From positions 28,075,795 to 28,139,794 of the forward strand of contig NC_092670.1 of assembly GCF_964355755.1 (NCBI RefSeq): a stretch of DNA of 64,000 nt, in the 5' to 3' direction. The notes under the pieces were generated by a model that made no database searches, was not told the DNA's origin, and worked only from the letters and a program-made list of their open reading frames with translations. The position numbers were made by a program, and so were the translations under genes. The first letter of the stretch is position 1. The number at the start of each line of letters is the position of its first letter. The stretch comes from Antedon mediterranea (lineage: Eukaryota > Echinodermata > Crinoidea > Comatulida > Antedonidae). Shown here piece by piece: positions 10,495 through 24,900 of this stretch.

Positions 10495-13400
10495 GTTTAC
10501 AAGTTTTTTCGAAAATCACAAAATGGTCTAAAACGGCTCCAAATGCAATTTGAAGCTATTTTAAGCACTTTGCTGTTTTGTGTGAATAATTTTTGTCAAA
10601 ATGCTCAAAATGGTCAAAAACGTTTTTAAATACTATATTAAGCTATTTTGTGCTCTTTGATGTTTTTGTGTGAAAAGTTTTATCGAAATGCTCAAAATGG
10701 TCTAAAACGGTTTCTAATGTGATTTTAAGCACTTTGATGTTTTTATGTTAACAACTTTTTTAGAAAATTACAAAATGGTGTAAAACGTCTCCAAATGCGA
10801 TTTGAAGCTATTCTAAGCAATTTGGTGTTTTTATGTTAACAAGTTTTTTCGAAAATCACAAAATGGTCTAAAACGTCTCCAAATGCGATCTGAAGCTATT
10901 CTAAGCACTTTTGTGTTTTTATGTTAACAAGTTTTCTCGAAAATCACAAAATGGTCTAAAATGTCTCCAAATGCGATTTGAAGCTTTTCTAAGCACTTTG
11001 GTGTTTTTATGTTTACAAGTTTTTTTCGAAAATCACAAAAGGGTCTAAAATTTCTCAAAATGCGATTTGAAGCTATTCTGTACACTTTGATGTTTTTATG
11101 TTAACAAGTTTTTTCGAAAGTCACAAAATGGTCTAAAACGTATCCAAATGCGATTTGAAGCTATTCTAAGCACTTTGGTGTTTTTATGTTAACAAGTTTT
11201 TTCGAAAATCACAAAATGGTGTAAAACGTCTCTAAATGCGATTTGAAGCTATTCTAAGCACTTTGGTGTTTTTATGTTAACAAGTTTTTTCGAAAATCAC
11301 AAAATGGTATAAAACGTCTCCAAATGCGATTTTAAGGTATTTTAAGCACTTTGATGTTTTTATGTTAACGAGTTTTTTCGAAAATCACAAAATGGTCTAA
11401 AACGTCTCCAAATGCGATTTGAAACTATTTTAAGCACTTTGGTGTTTTTGTGTAACCAAGTTTTTTCGAAAATCACAAAAGGGTCTAAAATGTCTCCAAA
11501 TGCGATTTGAAGCTATTCTGTACACTTTGCTGTTTTTATGGTAATTTATTTCGAAAATCACAAAATGGTCGAAAATGTCACAAAATGCGATTTTAAGCTA
11601 TTCTAAGCACTTTGGTGTTTTTATGTTAACAAGTTTTTTCGAAAATCACAAAATGGTCTAAAACGTCTCCAAATGCGATTTGAAGCTATTCTGTACACTT
11701 TGCTGTTTTGTGTGAATAATTTTTGTTGAAATGCTCAAAATGGTCAAAAACGTTTTTAAATACGATATTAAGCTATTTTGTGCTCTTTGATGTTTTTGTG
11801 TGAAAAGTTTTATCGAAATGCTCAAAATGGTCTAAAACGGTTTCTAATGTGATTTTAAGCACTTTGGTGTTTTTATGTTAACAAGTTTTTTCGAAAATCA
11901 CAAAATGGGCTAAAACGTCTCCAAATGTGATTTGAAGCTATTCTAAACACTTTGGTGTTTTTATGTTAAAAAGTTTTTTCGAAAATCACAAATTGGTCTA
12001 AAACGTCTCCAAATGCGATTTGAAGCTATTTTAAGCACTTTGGTATTTTTGTGTAACCAAGTTTTTTCGAAAATCACAAAAGGGTCTAAAATGTCTCAAA
12101 ATGCGATTTGAAGCTATTCTGTACACTTTGATGTTTTTATGTTAACAAGTTTTTTCGAAAGTCACAAAATGGTCTAAAACGTATCCAAATGCGATTAGAA
12201 GCTATTCTAAGCACTTTGGTGTTTTTATGTTAACAAGTTTTTTCGAAAATCACAAAATGGTCTAAAACGTATCCAAATGCGATTTGAAGCTATTCTAAGC
12301 ACTTTGGTGTTTTTATGTTAACAAGTTTTTTCGAAAATCACAAAATGGTCTAAAACGTCTCCAAATGCGATTTTAAGCTATTCTAAGCAATTTGGTGTTT
12401 TTATGTTAACAAGTTTTTTCGAAAATCACAAAATGGTCTAAAACGTCTCCAAATGCGATTTGAAGCTATTCTGTACACTTTGCTGTTTTGTGTGAATAAT
12501 TTTTGTCGAAATGCTCAAAATGGTCAAAAACGTTTTTGAATACGATATTAAGCTATTTTGTGCTCTTTGATGTTTTTGTGTGGTAAGTTTTATCGAAATG
12601 CTCAAAATGGTCTAAAACGGTTTCTAATGTGATTTTAAGCACTTTGATGTTTTTATGTTGACAACTTTTTTAGAAAATCACAAAATGGTCTAAAACGTCT
12701 CCAAATGCGATTTGAAGCAATTCTAAGCACTTTGGTGTTTTTATGGTAACGAGTTTTTTTGAATATCACAAAATGGTCTAAAATGTCTCCAAATGCGATT
12801 TGAAGCTTTTCTAAGCACTTTGGTGTTTTTATGTTTACAAGTTTTTTCGAAAATCACAAAAATGGTCTAAAACGGCTCCAAATACGATTTGAAGCTATTC
12901 TAAGCACTTTGGTGTTTTTATGTTAACAAGTTTTTTCGAAAATCACAAAATGGTCTAAAACGTCTCCAAATGCGATTTGAAGCTATTCTAAGCACTTTGG
13001 TGTTTTTATGTTAACAAGTTTTTTCGAAAATCACAAAATGGTGTAAAACGTCTCCAAATGCGATTTGAAGCTATTCTAAGCAATTTTGTGTTTTTATGTT
13101 AACAAGTTTTTTCGAAAATCACAAAATGGTCTAAAACGTCTCCAAATGCGATTTGAAGCTATTCTAAGCACTTTTGTGTTTTTATGTTAACAAGTTTTTT
13201 CGAAAATCACAAAATGGTCTAAAATGTCTCAAAATGCGATTTGAAGCTATTCTGTACACTTTGCTGTTTTGTGTGAATAATTTTTGTCAAAATGCTCAAA
13301 ATGGTCAAAAACGTTTTTAAATACTATATTAAGCTATTTTGTGTTCTTTGATGTTTTTGTGTGAAAAGTTTTTTCGAAATGCTCAAAATGGTCTAAAACG

Positions 13401-15348
13401 GTTTCTAATGTGATTTTAAGCACTTTGATGTTTTTATGTTAACAACTTTTTTAGAAAATTACAAAATGGTCTAAAACGTCTCCAAATGCAATTTGAAGCA
13501 ATTCTAAGCACTTTGGTGTTTTTATGTTAACAAGTTTTTTCGAAAATCACAAAATGGTCTAAAACGTCTCCAAATGCGATTTGAAGCTATTCTGTACACT
13601 TTGCTGTTTTGTGTGAATAATTTTTGTTGAAATGCTCAAAATGGTCAAAAACGTTTTTAAATACGATATTAAGCTATTTTGTGCTCTTTGATGTTTTTGT
13701 GTGAAAAGTTTTATCGAAATGCTCAAAATGGTCTAAAACGGTTTCTAATGTGATTTTAAGCACTTTGGTGTTTTTATGTTAACAAGTTTTTTCGAAAATC
13801 ACAAAATGGTCTAAAACGTCTCCAAATGTGATTTGAAGCTATTCTAAACACTTTGGTGTTTTTATGTTAACAAGTTTTTTCGAAAATCACAAATTGGTCT
13901 AAAACGTCTCCAAATGCGATTTGAAGCTATTTTAAGCACTTTGGTGTTTTTGTGTAACCAAGTTTTTTCGAAAATCACAAAAGGGTCTAAAATGTCTCAA
14001 AATGCGATTTGAAGCTATTCTGTACACTTTGATGTTTTTTTGTTAACAAGTTTTTTCGAAAGTCTCAAAATGGTCTAAAAAGTCTCCAAATGCGATTTGA
14101 AGCTATTCTAAGCACTTTGGTGTTTTTATGTTAACAAGTTTTATCGAAAATCACAAAATGGTGTAAAACGTCTCCAAATGCGATTTGAAGCTATTCTAAG
14201 CACTTTGGTGTTTTTATGTTAACAAGTTTTTTCGAAAATCACAAAATGGTCTAAAACGTCTCCAAATGCGATTTTAAGCTATTCTAAGCAATTTGGTGTT
14301 TTTATGTTAACAAGTTTTTTCGAAAATCACAAAATGGTCTAAAACGTCTCCAAATGCGATTTGAAGCTATTCTGTACACTTTGCTGTTTTGTGAGAATAA
14401 TTTTTGTCGAAATGCTCAAAATGGTCAAAAACGTTTTTAAATACGATATTAAGCTATTTTGTGCTCTTTGATGTTTTTGTGTGAAAAGTTTTATCGAAAT
14501 GCTCAAAATGGTCTAAAACGGTTTCTAATGTGATTTTAAGCACTTTGATGTTTTTATGTTAACAACTTTTTTAGAAAATTACAAAATGGTGTAAAACGTC
14601 TCCAAATGCGATTTGAAGCTATTCTAAGCAATTTCGTGTTTTTATGTTAACAAGTTTTTTCGAAAATCACAAAATGGTCTAAAACGTCTCCAAATGCGAT
14701 TTGAAGCTATTCTAAGCACTTTTGTGTTTTTATGTTAACAAGTTTTTTCGAAAATCACAAAATGGTCTAAAATGTCTCCAAATGCGATTTTAAGGTATTC
14801 TAAGCACTTTGGTGTTTTTATGTTAACAAGTTTTTTCGAAAATCACAAAATGGTCTAAAACGTCTCCAAATGCGATTTGAAGCTATTCTAAGCACTTTGG
14901 TGTTTTTATGTTAACAAGTTTTTTCGAAAATCACAAAATGGTGTAAAACTTCTCCAAATACGATTTTAAGCTATTCTAAGCAATTTGGTGTTTTTATGTT
15001 AACAAGTTTTTTCGAAAATCACAAAATGGTATAAAACGTCTCCAAATACGATTTGAAGCAATTCTAAGCACTTTGGTGTTTTTATGTTAACAAGTTTTTT
15101 CGAAAATTACAAAATGGTATAAAACGTCTCCAAATGCGATTTGAAGATTTTCTAAGCACTTTGGTGTTTTTATGTTTACAAGTTTTTTCGAAAATCACAA
15201 AATGGTCTAAAACGTCTCCAAATGCGATTTGAAGCTATTCTGTACACTTTGCTGTTTTGTGTGAATAATTTTGTCAAAATGCTCAAAATGGTCAAAAACG
15301 TTTTTAAATACTATATTAAGCTATTTTGTGTTCTTTGATGTTTTTGTG

Positions 15349-15428
15349 TGAAAAGTTTTATCGAAATGCTCAAAATGGTCTAAAACGGTTTCTAATGAAA
15401 TGATTTTAAGAACTTTGATGTTTTTATG
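15349..15428 (+). repeat. Long D2 variant, 80 bp (exemplar)
   Basis: D2 has CTAATGAAATGATTTTAAG in place of CTAATGTGATTTTAAG, a net gain of 3 bp, and AAGAACTTTG in place of AAGCACTTTG. It occurs in the cassettes starting 15262, 20451, 26595, 29256, 41979, 50113 and 54303. In 29256 and 54303 it is paired with a full 88-bp D1; elsewhere the D1 is the 87-bp form. This indicates an exchange between cassettes near the D1-D2 boundary. Confidence 0.87.
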
Positions 15429-15829
15429 TTAACAACTTTTTTAGAAAATCACAAAATGGTCTAAAACGTCTCCAAATGCGATTTGAAGCAATTCTAAGCA
15501 CTTTGGTGTTTTTATGTTAACAAGTTTTTTCGAAAATCACAAAATGGTATAAAACCTCTCCAAATGCGATTTTAAGGTATTCTAAGCACTTTGGTGTTTT
15601 TATGTTAACAAGTTTTTTCGAAAATCACAAAATGGTCTAAAACGTCTACAAATGCGATTTGAAGCTATTCTAAGCACTTTGGTGTTTTTATGTTAACAAG
15701 TTTTTTCGAAAATCACAAAATGGTATAAAACGTCTCCAAATGAGATTTTAAGGTATTCTAAGCACTTTGGTGTTTTTATGTTAACAAGTTTTTTCGAAAA
15801 TCACAAAATGGTCTAAAACGTCTACAAAT

Positions 15830-18800
15830 GCGATTTGAAGCTATTCTAAGCACTTTGGTGTTTTTATGTTAACAAGTTTTTTCGAAAATCACAAAATGGT
15901 CTAAAACGTCTCCAAATGCGATTTGAAGCTATTCTGTACACTTTGCTGTTTTGTGTGAATAATTTTTGTCGAAATGCTCAAAATGGTCAAAAACGTTTTT
16001 AAATACGATATTAAGCTATTTTGTGCTCTTTGATGTTTTTGTGTGAAAAGTTTTATCGAAATGCTCAAAATGGTCTAAAACGGTTTCTAATGTGATTTTA
16101 AGCACTTTGATGTTTTTATGTTAACAACTTTTTTAGAAAATCACAAAATGGTCTAAAACGTCTCCAAATGCGATTTGAAGCAATTCTAAGCACTTTGGTG
16201 TTTTTATGGTAACGAGTTTTTTTGAATATCACAAAATGGTCTAAAATGTCTCCAAATGCGATTTGAAGCTATTCTGTACACTTTGATGTTTTTTTGTTAA
16301 CAAGTTTTTTCGAAAGTCACAAAATGGTCTAAAACGTCTCCAAATGCGATTTGAAACTATTCTAAGCACTTTGGTGTTTTTATGTTAACAAGTTTTTTCG
16401 AAAATCACAAAATGGGGTAAAACGTCTCCAAATGCGATTTGAAGCTATTCTAAGCACTTTGGTGTTTTTATGTTAACAAGTTTTTTCGAAAATCACAAAA
16501 TGGTGTAAAACTTCTCCAAATACGATTTTAAGCTATTCTAAGCAATTTGGTGTTTTTATGTTAACAAGTTTTTTCGAAAATCACAAAATGGTCTAAAACG
16601 TCTCCAAATGCGATTTGAAGCTATTCTGTACACTTTGCTGTTTTGTGTGAATAATTTTTGTTGAAATGCTCAAAATGGTCAAAAACGTTTTTAAATACTA
16701 TATTAAGCTATTTTGTGCTCTTTGATGTTTTTGTGTGAAAAGTTTTATCGAAATGCTCAAAATGGTCTAAAACGGTTTCTAATGTGATTTTAAGCACTTT
16801 GATGTTTTTATGTTAACAACTTTTTTAGAAAATTACAAAATGGTGTAAAACGTCTCCAAATGCGATTTGAAGCTATTCTAAGCACTTTGGTGTTTTTATG
16901 GTAACGAGTTTTTTTGAATATCACAAAATGGTCTAAAATGTCTCCAAATGCGATTTGAAGCTTTTCTAAGCACTTTGGTGTTTTTATGTTAACAAGTTTT
17001 TTCGAAAATCACAAAATGGTCTAAAACGTCTCCAAATGTGATTTGAAGCTATTCTAAACACTTTGGTGTTTTTATGTTAACAAGTTTTTTCGAAAATCAC
17101 AAATTGGTCTAAAACGTCTCCAAATGCGATTTGAAGCTAGTTTAAGCACTTTGGTGTTTTTGTGTAACCAAGTTTTTTCGAAAATCACAAAAGGGTCTAA
17201 AATGTCTCAAAATGCGATTTGAAGCTATTCTGTACACTTTGATGTTTTTTTTGTTAACAAGTTTTTTCGAAAGTCACAAAATGGTCTAAAACGTCTCCAA
17301 ATGCGATTTGAAGCTATTCTAAGCACTTTGGTGTTTTTATGTTAACAAGTTTTTTCGAAAATCACAAAATGGTGTAAAACGTCTCCAAATGCGATTTGAA
17401 GCTATTCTAAGCAATTTGGTGTTTTTATGTTAACAAGTTTTTTCGAAAATCACAAAATGGTGTAAAACGTCTCCAAATGCGATTTTAAGCTATTCTAAGC
17501 AATTTGGTGTTTTTTTATGTTAACAAGTTTTTTCGAAAATCACAAAATGGTCTAAAACGTCTCCAAATGCGATTTGAAGCTATTCTGTACACTTTGCTGT
17601 TTTGTGAGAATAATTTTTGTCGAAATGCTCAAAATGGTCAAAAACGTTTTTAAATACGATATTAAGCTATTTTGTGCTCTTTGATGTTTTTGTGTGAAAA
17701 GTTTTATCGAAATGCTCAAAATGGTCTAAAACGGTTTCTAATGTGATTTTAAGCACTTTGGTGTTTTTATGTTAACAAGTTTTTTCGAAAATCACAAAAT
17801 GGTCTAAAACGTCTCCAAATGTGATTTGAAGCTATTCAAAACACTTTGGTGTTTTTATGTTAACAAGTTTTTTCGAAAATCACAAATTGGTCTAAAACGT
17901 CTCCAAATGCGATTTGAAGTTATTTTAAGCACTTTGGTGTTTTTGTGTAACCAAGTTTTTTCGAAAATCACAAAAGGGTCTAAAATGTCTCAAAATGCGA
18001 TTTGAAGCTATTCTGTACACTTTGATGTTTTTTTGTTAACAAGTTTTTTCGAAAATCACAAAATGGTCTAAAACGTCTCCAAATGCGATTTGAAGCTATT
18101 CTGTACACTTTGCTGTTTTGTGTGAATAATTTTTGTCGAAATGCTCAAAGTGGTCAAAAACGTTTTTAAATACGATATTAAGCTATTTTGTGCTCTTTGA
18201 TGTTTTTGTGTGAAAAGTTTTATCGAAATGCTCAAAATGGTCTAAAACGGTTTCTAATGTGATTTTAAGCACTTTGATGTTTTTATGTTAACAACTTTTT
18301 TAGAAAATCACAAAATGGTCTAAAACGTCTCCAAATGCGATTTGAAGTAATTCTAAGCACTTTGGTGTTTTTATGGTAACGAGTTTTTTTGAATATCACA
18401 AAATGGTCTAAAATTTCTCCAAATGCGATTTGAAGCTTTTCTAAGCACTTTAGTGTTTTTATGGTAACGAGTTATTTCGAAAATCACAAAATGGTCTAAA
18501 ACGTCTCCAAATGCGATTTGAAGCTATTCTGTACACTTTGCTGTTTTGTGTGAATAATTTTTGTCAAAATGCTCAAAATGGTCAAAAACGTTTTTAAATA
18601 CTATATTAAGCTATTTTGTGTTCTTTGATGTTTTTGTGTGAAAAGTTTTTTCGAAATGCTCAAAATGGTCTAAAACGGTTTCTAATGTGATTTTAAGCAC
18701 TTTGATGTTTTTATGTTAACAACTTTTTTAGAAAATTACAAAATGGTCTAAAACGTCTCCAAATGCGATTTGAAGCAATTCTAAGCACTTTGGTGTTTTT

Positions 18801-21800
18801 ATGTTAACAAGTTTTTTCGAAAATCACAAAATGGTCTAAAACGTCTCCAAATGCGATTTGAAGCTATTCTGTACACTTTGCTGTTTTGTGTGAATAATTT
18901 TTGTTGAAATGCTCAAAATGGTCAAAAACGTTTTTAAATACGATATTAAGCTATTTTGTGCTCTTTGATGTTTTTGTGTGAAAAGTTTTATCGAAATGCT
19001 CAAAATGGTCTAAAACGGTTTCTAATGTGATTTTAAGCACTTTGGTGTTTTTATGTTAACAAGTTTTTTCGAAATTCACAAAATGGTCTAAAATGTCTCC
19101 AAATGCGATTTGAAGCTTTTCTAAGCACTTTGGTGTTTTTATGTTAACAAGTTTTTTCGAAAATCACAAAATGGTCTAAAACGTCTCCAAATGTGATTTG
19201 AAGCTATTCTAAACACTTTGGTGTTTTTATGTTAACAAGTTTTTTCGAAAATCACAAATTGGTCTAAAACGTCTCCAAATGCGATTTGAAGCTATTTTAA
19301 GCACTTTGGTGTTTTTGTGTAACCAAGTTTTTTCGAAAATCACAAAAGGGTCTAAAATGTCTCAAAATGCGATTTGAAGCTATTCTGTACACTTTGATGT
19401 TTTTTTGTTAACAAGTTTTTTCGAAAGTCACAAAATGGTCTAAAAAGTCTCCAAATGCGATTTGAAGCTATTCTAAGCACTTTGGTGTTTTTATGTTAAC
19501 AAGTTTTATCGAAAATCACAAAATGGTGTAAAACGTCTCCAAATGCGATTTGAAGCTATTCTAAGCACTTTGGTGTTTTTATGTTAACAAGTTTTTTCGA
19601 AAATCACAAAATGGTGTAAAACGTCTCCAAATGCGATTTTAAGCTATTCTAAGCAATTTGGTGTTTTTATGTTAACAAGTTTTTTCGAAAATCACAAAAT
19701 GGTCTAAAACGTCTCCAAATGCGATTTGAAGCTATTCTGTACACTTTGCTGTTTTGTGAGAATAATTTTTGTCGAAATGCTCAAAATGGTCAAAAACGTT
19801 TTTAAATACGATATTAAGCTATTTTGTGCTCTTTGATGTTTTTGTGTGAAAAGTTTTATCGAAATGCTCAAAATGGTCTAAAACGGTTTCTAATGTGATT
19901 TTAAGCACTTTGATGTTTTTATGTTAACAACTTTTTTAGAAAATTACAAAATGGTGTAAAACGTCTCCAAATGCGATTTGAAGCTATTCTAAGCAATTTC
20001 GTGTTTTTATGTTAACAAGTTTTTTCGAAAATCACAAAATGGTCTAAAACGTCTCCAAATGCGATTTGAAGCTATTCTAAGCACTTTTGTGTTTTTATGT
20101 TAACAAGTTTTTTCGAAAATCACAAAATGGTCTAAAATGTCTCCAAATGCGATTTTAAGGTATTCTAAGCACTTTGGTGTTTTTATGTTAACAAGTTTTT
20201 TCGAAAATCACAAAATGGTCTAAAACGTCTACAAATGCGATTTGAAGCTCTTCTAAGCACTTTGGTGTTTTTATGTTAACAAGTTTTTTCGAAAATCACA
20301 AAATGGTATAAAACGTCTCCAAATGCGATTTGAAGATTTTCTAAGCACTTTGGTGTTTTTATGTTTACAAGTTTTTTCGAAAATCACAAAATGGTCTAAA
20401 ACGTCTCCAAATGCGATTTGAAGCTATTCTGTACACTTTGCTGTTTTGTGTGAATAATTTTGTCAAAATGCTCAAAATGGTCAAAAACGTTTTTAAATAC
20501 TATATTAAGCTATTTTGTGTTCTTTGATGTTTTTGTGTGAAAAGTTTTATCGAAATGCTCAAAATGGTCTAAAACGGTTTCTAATGAAATGATTTTAAGA
20601 ACTTTGATGTTTTTATGTTAACAACTTTTTTAGAAAATCACAAAATGGTCTAAAACGTCTCCAAATGCGATTTGAAGCAATTCTAAGCACTTTGGTGTTT
20701 TTATGTTAACAAGTTTTTTCGAAAATCACAAAATGGTATAAAACGTCTCCAAATGCGATTTTAAGGTATTCTAAGCACTTTGGTGATTTTATGTTAACAA
20801 GTTTTTTCGAAAATCACAAAATGGTCTAAAACGTCTACAAATGCGATTTGAAGCTATTCTAAGCACTTTGGTGTTTTTATGTTAACAAGTTTTTTCGAAA
20901 ATCACAAAATGGTATAAAACGTCTCCAAATGCGATTTTAAGCTATTCTAAGCAATTTGGTGTTTTTATGTTAACAAGTTTTTTCGAAAATCACAAAATGG
21001 TCGAAAATGTCACAAAATGCGATTTGAAGCTATTCTAAGCACTTTGGTGTTATTATGTTAACAAGTTTTTTCGAAAATCACAAATTGGTCTAAAACGTCT
21101 CCAAATGCGATTTGAAGCTATTTTAAGCACTTTGGTGTTTTTGTGTAACCAAGTTTTTTCGAAAATCACAAAAGGGTCTAAAATGTCTCAAAATGCGATT
21201 TGAAGCTATTCTGTACACTTTGATGTTTTTTTGTTAACAAGTTTTTTCGAAAGTCACAAAATGGTCTAAAACGTCTCCAAATGCGATTTGAAGCTATTCT
21301 AAGCACTTTGGTGTTTTTATGTTAACAAGTTTTTTCGAAAATCACAAAATGGTGTAAAACGTCTCCAAATGCGATTTGAAGCTATTCTAAGCACTTTGGT
21401 GTTTTTATGTTAACAAGTTTTTTCGAAAATCACAAAATGGTGTAAAACTTCTCCAAATACGATTTTAAGCTATTCTAAGCAATTTGGTGTTTTTATGTTA
21501 ACAAGTTTTTTCGAAAATCACAAAATGGTCTAAAACGTCTCCAAATGCGATTTGAAGCTATTCTGTACACTTTGCTGTTTTGTGTGAATAATTTTTGTTG
21601 AAATGCTCAAAATGGTCAAAAACGTTTTTAAATACTATATTAAGCTATTTTGTGTTCTTTGATGTTTTTGTGTGAAAAGTTTTATCGAAATGCTCAAAAT
21701 GGTCTAAAACAGTTTCTAATGTGATTTTAAGCACTTTGATGTTTTTATGTTAACAACTTTTTTAGAAAATCACAAAATGGTCTAAAACGTCTCCAAATGC

Positions 21801-21973
21801 GATTTGAAGCAATTCTAAGCACTTTGGTGCTTTTATGTTAACAAGTTTTTTCGAAAATCACAAAATGGTATAAAACGTCTCCAAATGCGATTTGAAGCAA
21901 TTCTAAGCACTTTGGTGTTTTTATGTTAACAAGTTTTTTCGAAAATCACAAAATGGTATAAAACGTCTCCAAA
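15830..21973 (+). repeat. 6144-bp higher-order unit, first copy
   Basis: It holds nine cassettes (15956 to 21585). Rare markers recur exactly 6144 bp later: GAAGTTATT 17916/24060, a GGGG in AAATGGGGTAAAAC 16414/22558, GAAATTCACA 19071/25215, GAAGCTCTTC 20244/26388, CTAATGAAAT 20581/26725 and AAACAGTTTC near 21710/27854. The left edge is near 15830, where the upstream contexts differ (GTCTACAAATG versus GTCTCCAAATG). Confidence 0.89.
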
Positions 21974-24900
21974 TGCGATTTGAAGCTATTCTAAGCACTT
22001 TGGTGTTTTATGTTAACAAGTTTTTTCGAAAATCACAAAATGGTCTAAAACGTCTCCAAATGCGATTTGAAGCTATTCTGTACACTTTGCTGTTTTGTGT
22101 GAATAATTTTTGTCGAAATGCTCAAAATGGTCAAAAACGTTTTTAAATACGATATTAAGCTATTTTGTGCTCTTTGATGTTTTTGTGTGAAAAGTTTTAT
22201 CGAAATGCTCAAAATGGTCTAAAACGGTTTCTAATGTGATTTTAAGCACTTTGATGTTTTTATGTTAACAACTTTTTTAGAAAATCACAAAATGGTCTAA
22301 AACGTCTCCAAATGCGATTTGAAGCAATTCTAAGCACTTTGGTGTTTTTATGGTAACGAGTTTTTTTGAATATCACAAAATGGTCTAAAATGTCTCCAAA
22401 TGCGATTTGAAGCTATTCTGTACACTTTGATGTTTTTTTGTTAACAAGTTTTTTCGAAAGTCACAAAATGGTCTAAAACGTCTCCAAATGCGATTTGAAA
22501 CTATTCTAAGCACTTTGGTGTTTTTATGTTAACAAGTTTTTTCGAAAATCACAAAATGGGGTAAAACGTCTCCAAATGCGATTTGAAGCTATTCTAAGCA
22601 CTTTGGTGTTTTTATGTTAACAAGTTTTTTCGAAAATCACAAAATGGTGTAAAACTTCTCCAAATACGATTTTAAGCTATTCTAAGCAATTTGGTGTTTT
22701 TATGTTAACAAGTTTTTTCGAAAATCACAAAATGGTCTAAAACGTCTCCAAATGCGATTTGAAGCTATTCTGTACACTTTGCTGTTTTGTGTGAATAATT
22801 TTTGTTGAAATGCTCAAAATGGTCAAAAACGTTTTTAAATACTATATTAAGCTATTTTGTGCTCTTTGATGTTTTTGTGTGAAAAGTTTTATCGAAATGC
22901 TCAAAATGGTCTAAAACGGTTTCTAATGTGATTTTAAGCACTTTGATGTTTTTATGTTAACAACTTTTTTAGAAAATTACAAAATGGTGTAAAACGTCTC
23001 CAAATGCGATTTGAAGCTATTCTAAGCACTTTGGTGTTTTTATGGTAACGAGTTTTTTTGAATATCACAAAATGGTCTAAAATGTCTCCAAATGCGATTT
23101 GAAGCTTTTCTAAGCACTTTGGTGTTTTTATGTTAACAAGTTTTTTCGAAAATCACAAAATGGTCTAAAACGTCTCCAAATGTGATTTGAAGCTATTCTA
23201 AACACTTTGGTGTTTTTATGTTAACAAGTTTTTTCGAAAATCACAAATTGGTCTAAAACGTCTCCAAATGCGATTTGAAGCTAGTTTAAGCACTTTGGTG
23301 TTTTTGTGTAACCAAGTTTTTTCGAAAATCACAAAAGGGTCTAAAATGTCTCAAAATGCGATTTGAAGCTATTCTGTACACTTTGATGTTTTTTTTGTTA
23401 ACAAGTTTTTTCGAAAGTCACAAAATGGTCTAAAACGTCTCCAAATGCGATTTGAAGCTATTCTAAGCACTTTGGTGTTTTTATGTTAACAAGTTTTTTC
23501 GAAAATCACAAAATGGTGTAAAACGTCTCCAAATGCGATTTGAAGCTATTCTAAGCAATTTGGTGTTTTTATGTTAACAAGTTTTTTCGAAAATCACAAA
23601 ATGGTGTAAAACGTCTCCAAATGCGATTTTAAGCTATTCTAAGCAATTTGGTGTTTTTTTATGTTAACAAGTTTTTTCGAAAATCACAAAATGGTCTAAA
23701 ACGTCTCCAAATGCGATTTGAAGCTATTCTGTACACTTTGCTGTTTTGTGAGAATAATTTTTGTCGAAATGCTCAAAATGGTCAAAAACGTTTTTAAATA
23801 CGATATTAAGCTATTTTGTGCTCTTTGATGTTTTTGTGTGAAAAGTTTTATCGAAATGCTCAAAATGGTCTAAAACGGTTTCTAATGTGATTTTAAGCAC
23901 TTTGGTGTTTTTATGTTAACAAGTTTTTTCGAAAATCACAAAATGGTCTAAAACGTCTCCAAATGTGATTTGAAGCTATTCAAAACACTTTGGTGTTTTT
24001 ATGTTAACAAGTTTTTTCGAAAATCACAAATTGGTCTAAAACGTCTCCAAATGCGATTTGAAGTTATTTTAAGCACTTTGGTGTTTTTGTGTAACCAAGT
24101 TTTTTCGAAAATCACAAAAGGGTCTAAAATGTCTCAAAATGCGATTTGAAGCTATTCTGTACACTTTGATGTTTTTTTGTTAACAAGTTTTTTCGAAAAT
24201 CACAAAATGGTCTAAAACGTCTCCAAATGCGATTTGAAGCTATTCTGTACACTTTGCTGTTTTGTGTGAATAATTTTTGTCGAAATGCTCAAAGTGGTCA
24301 AAAACGTTTTTAAATACGATATTAAGCTATTTTGTGCTCTTTGATGTTTTTGTGTGAAAAGTTTTATCGAAATGCTCAAAATGGTCTAAAACGGTTTCTA
24401 ATGTGATTTTAAGCACTTTGATGTTTTTATGTTAACAACTTTTTTAGAAAATCACAAAATGGTCTAAAACGTCTCCAAATGCGATTTGAAGTAATTCTAA
24501 GCACTTTGGTGTTTTTATGGTAACGAGTTTTTTTGAATATCACAAAATGGTCTAAAATTTCTCCAAATGCGATTTGAAGCTTTTCTAAGCACTTTAGTGT
24601 TTTTATGGTAACGAGTTATTTCGAAAATCACAAAATGGTCTAAAACGTCTCCAAATGCGATTTGAAGCTATTCTGTACACTTTGCTGTTTTGTGTGAATA
24701 ATTTTTGTCAAAATGCTCAAAATGGTCAAAAACGTTTTTAAATACTATATTAAGCTATTTTGTGTTCTTTGATGTTTTTGTGTGAAAAGTTTTTTCGAAA
24801 TGCTCAAAATGGTCTAAAACGGTTTCTAATGTGATTTTAAGCACTTTGATGTTTTTATGTTAACAACTTTTTTAGAAAATTACAAAATGGTCTAAAACGT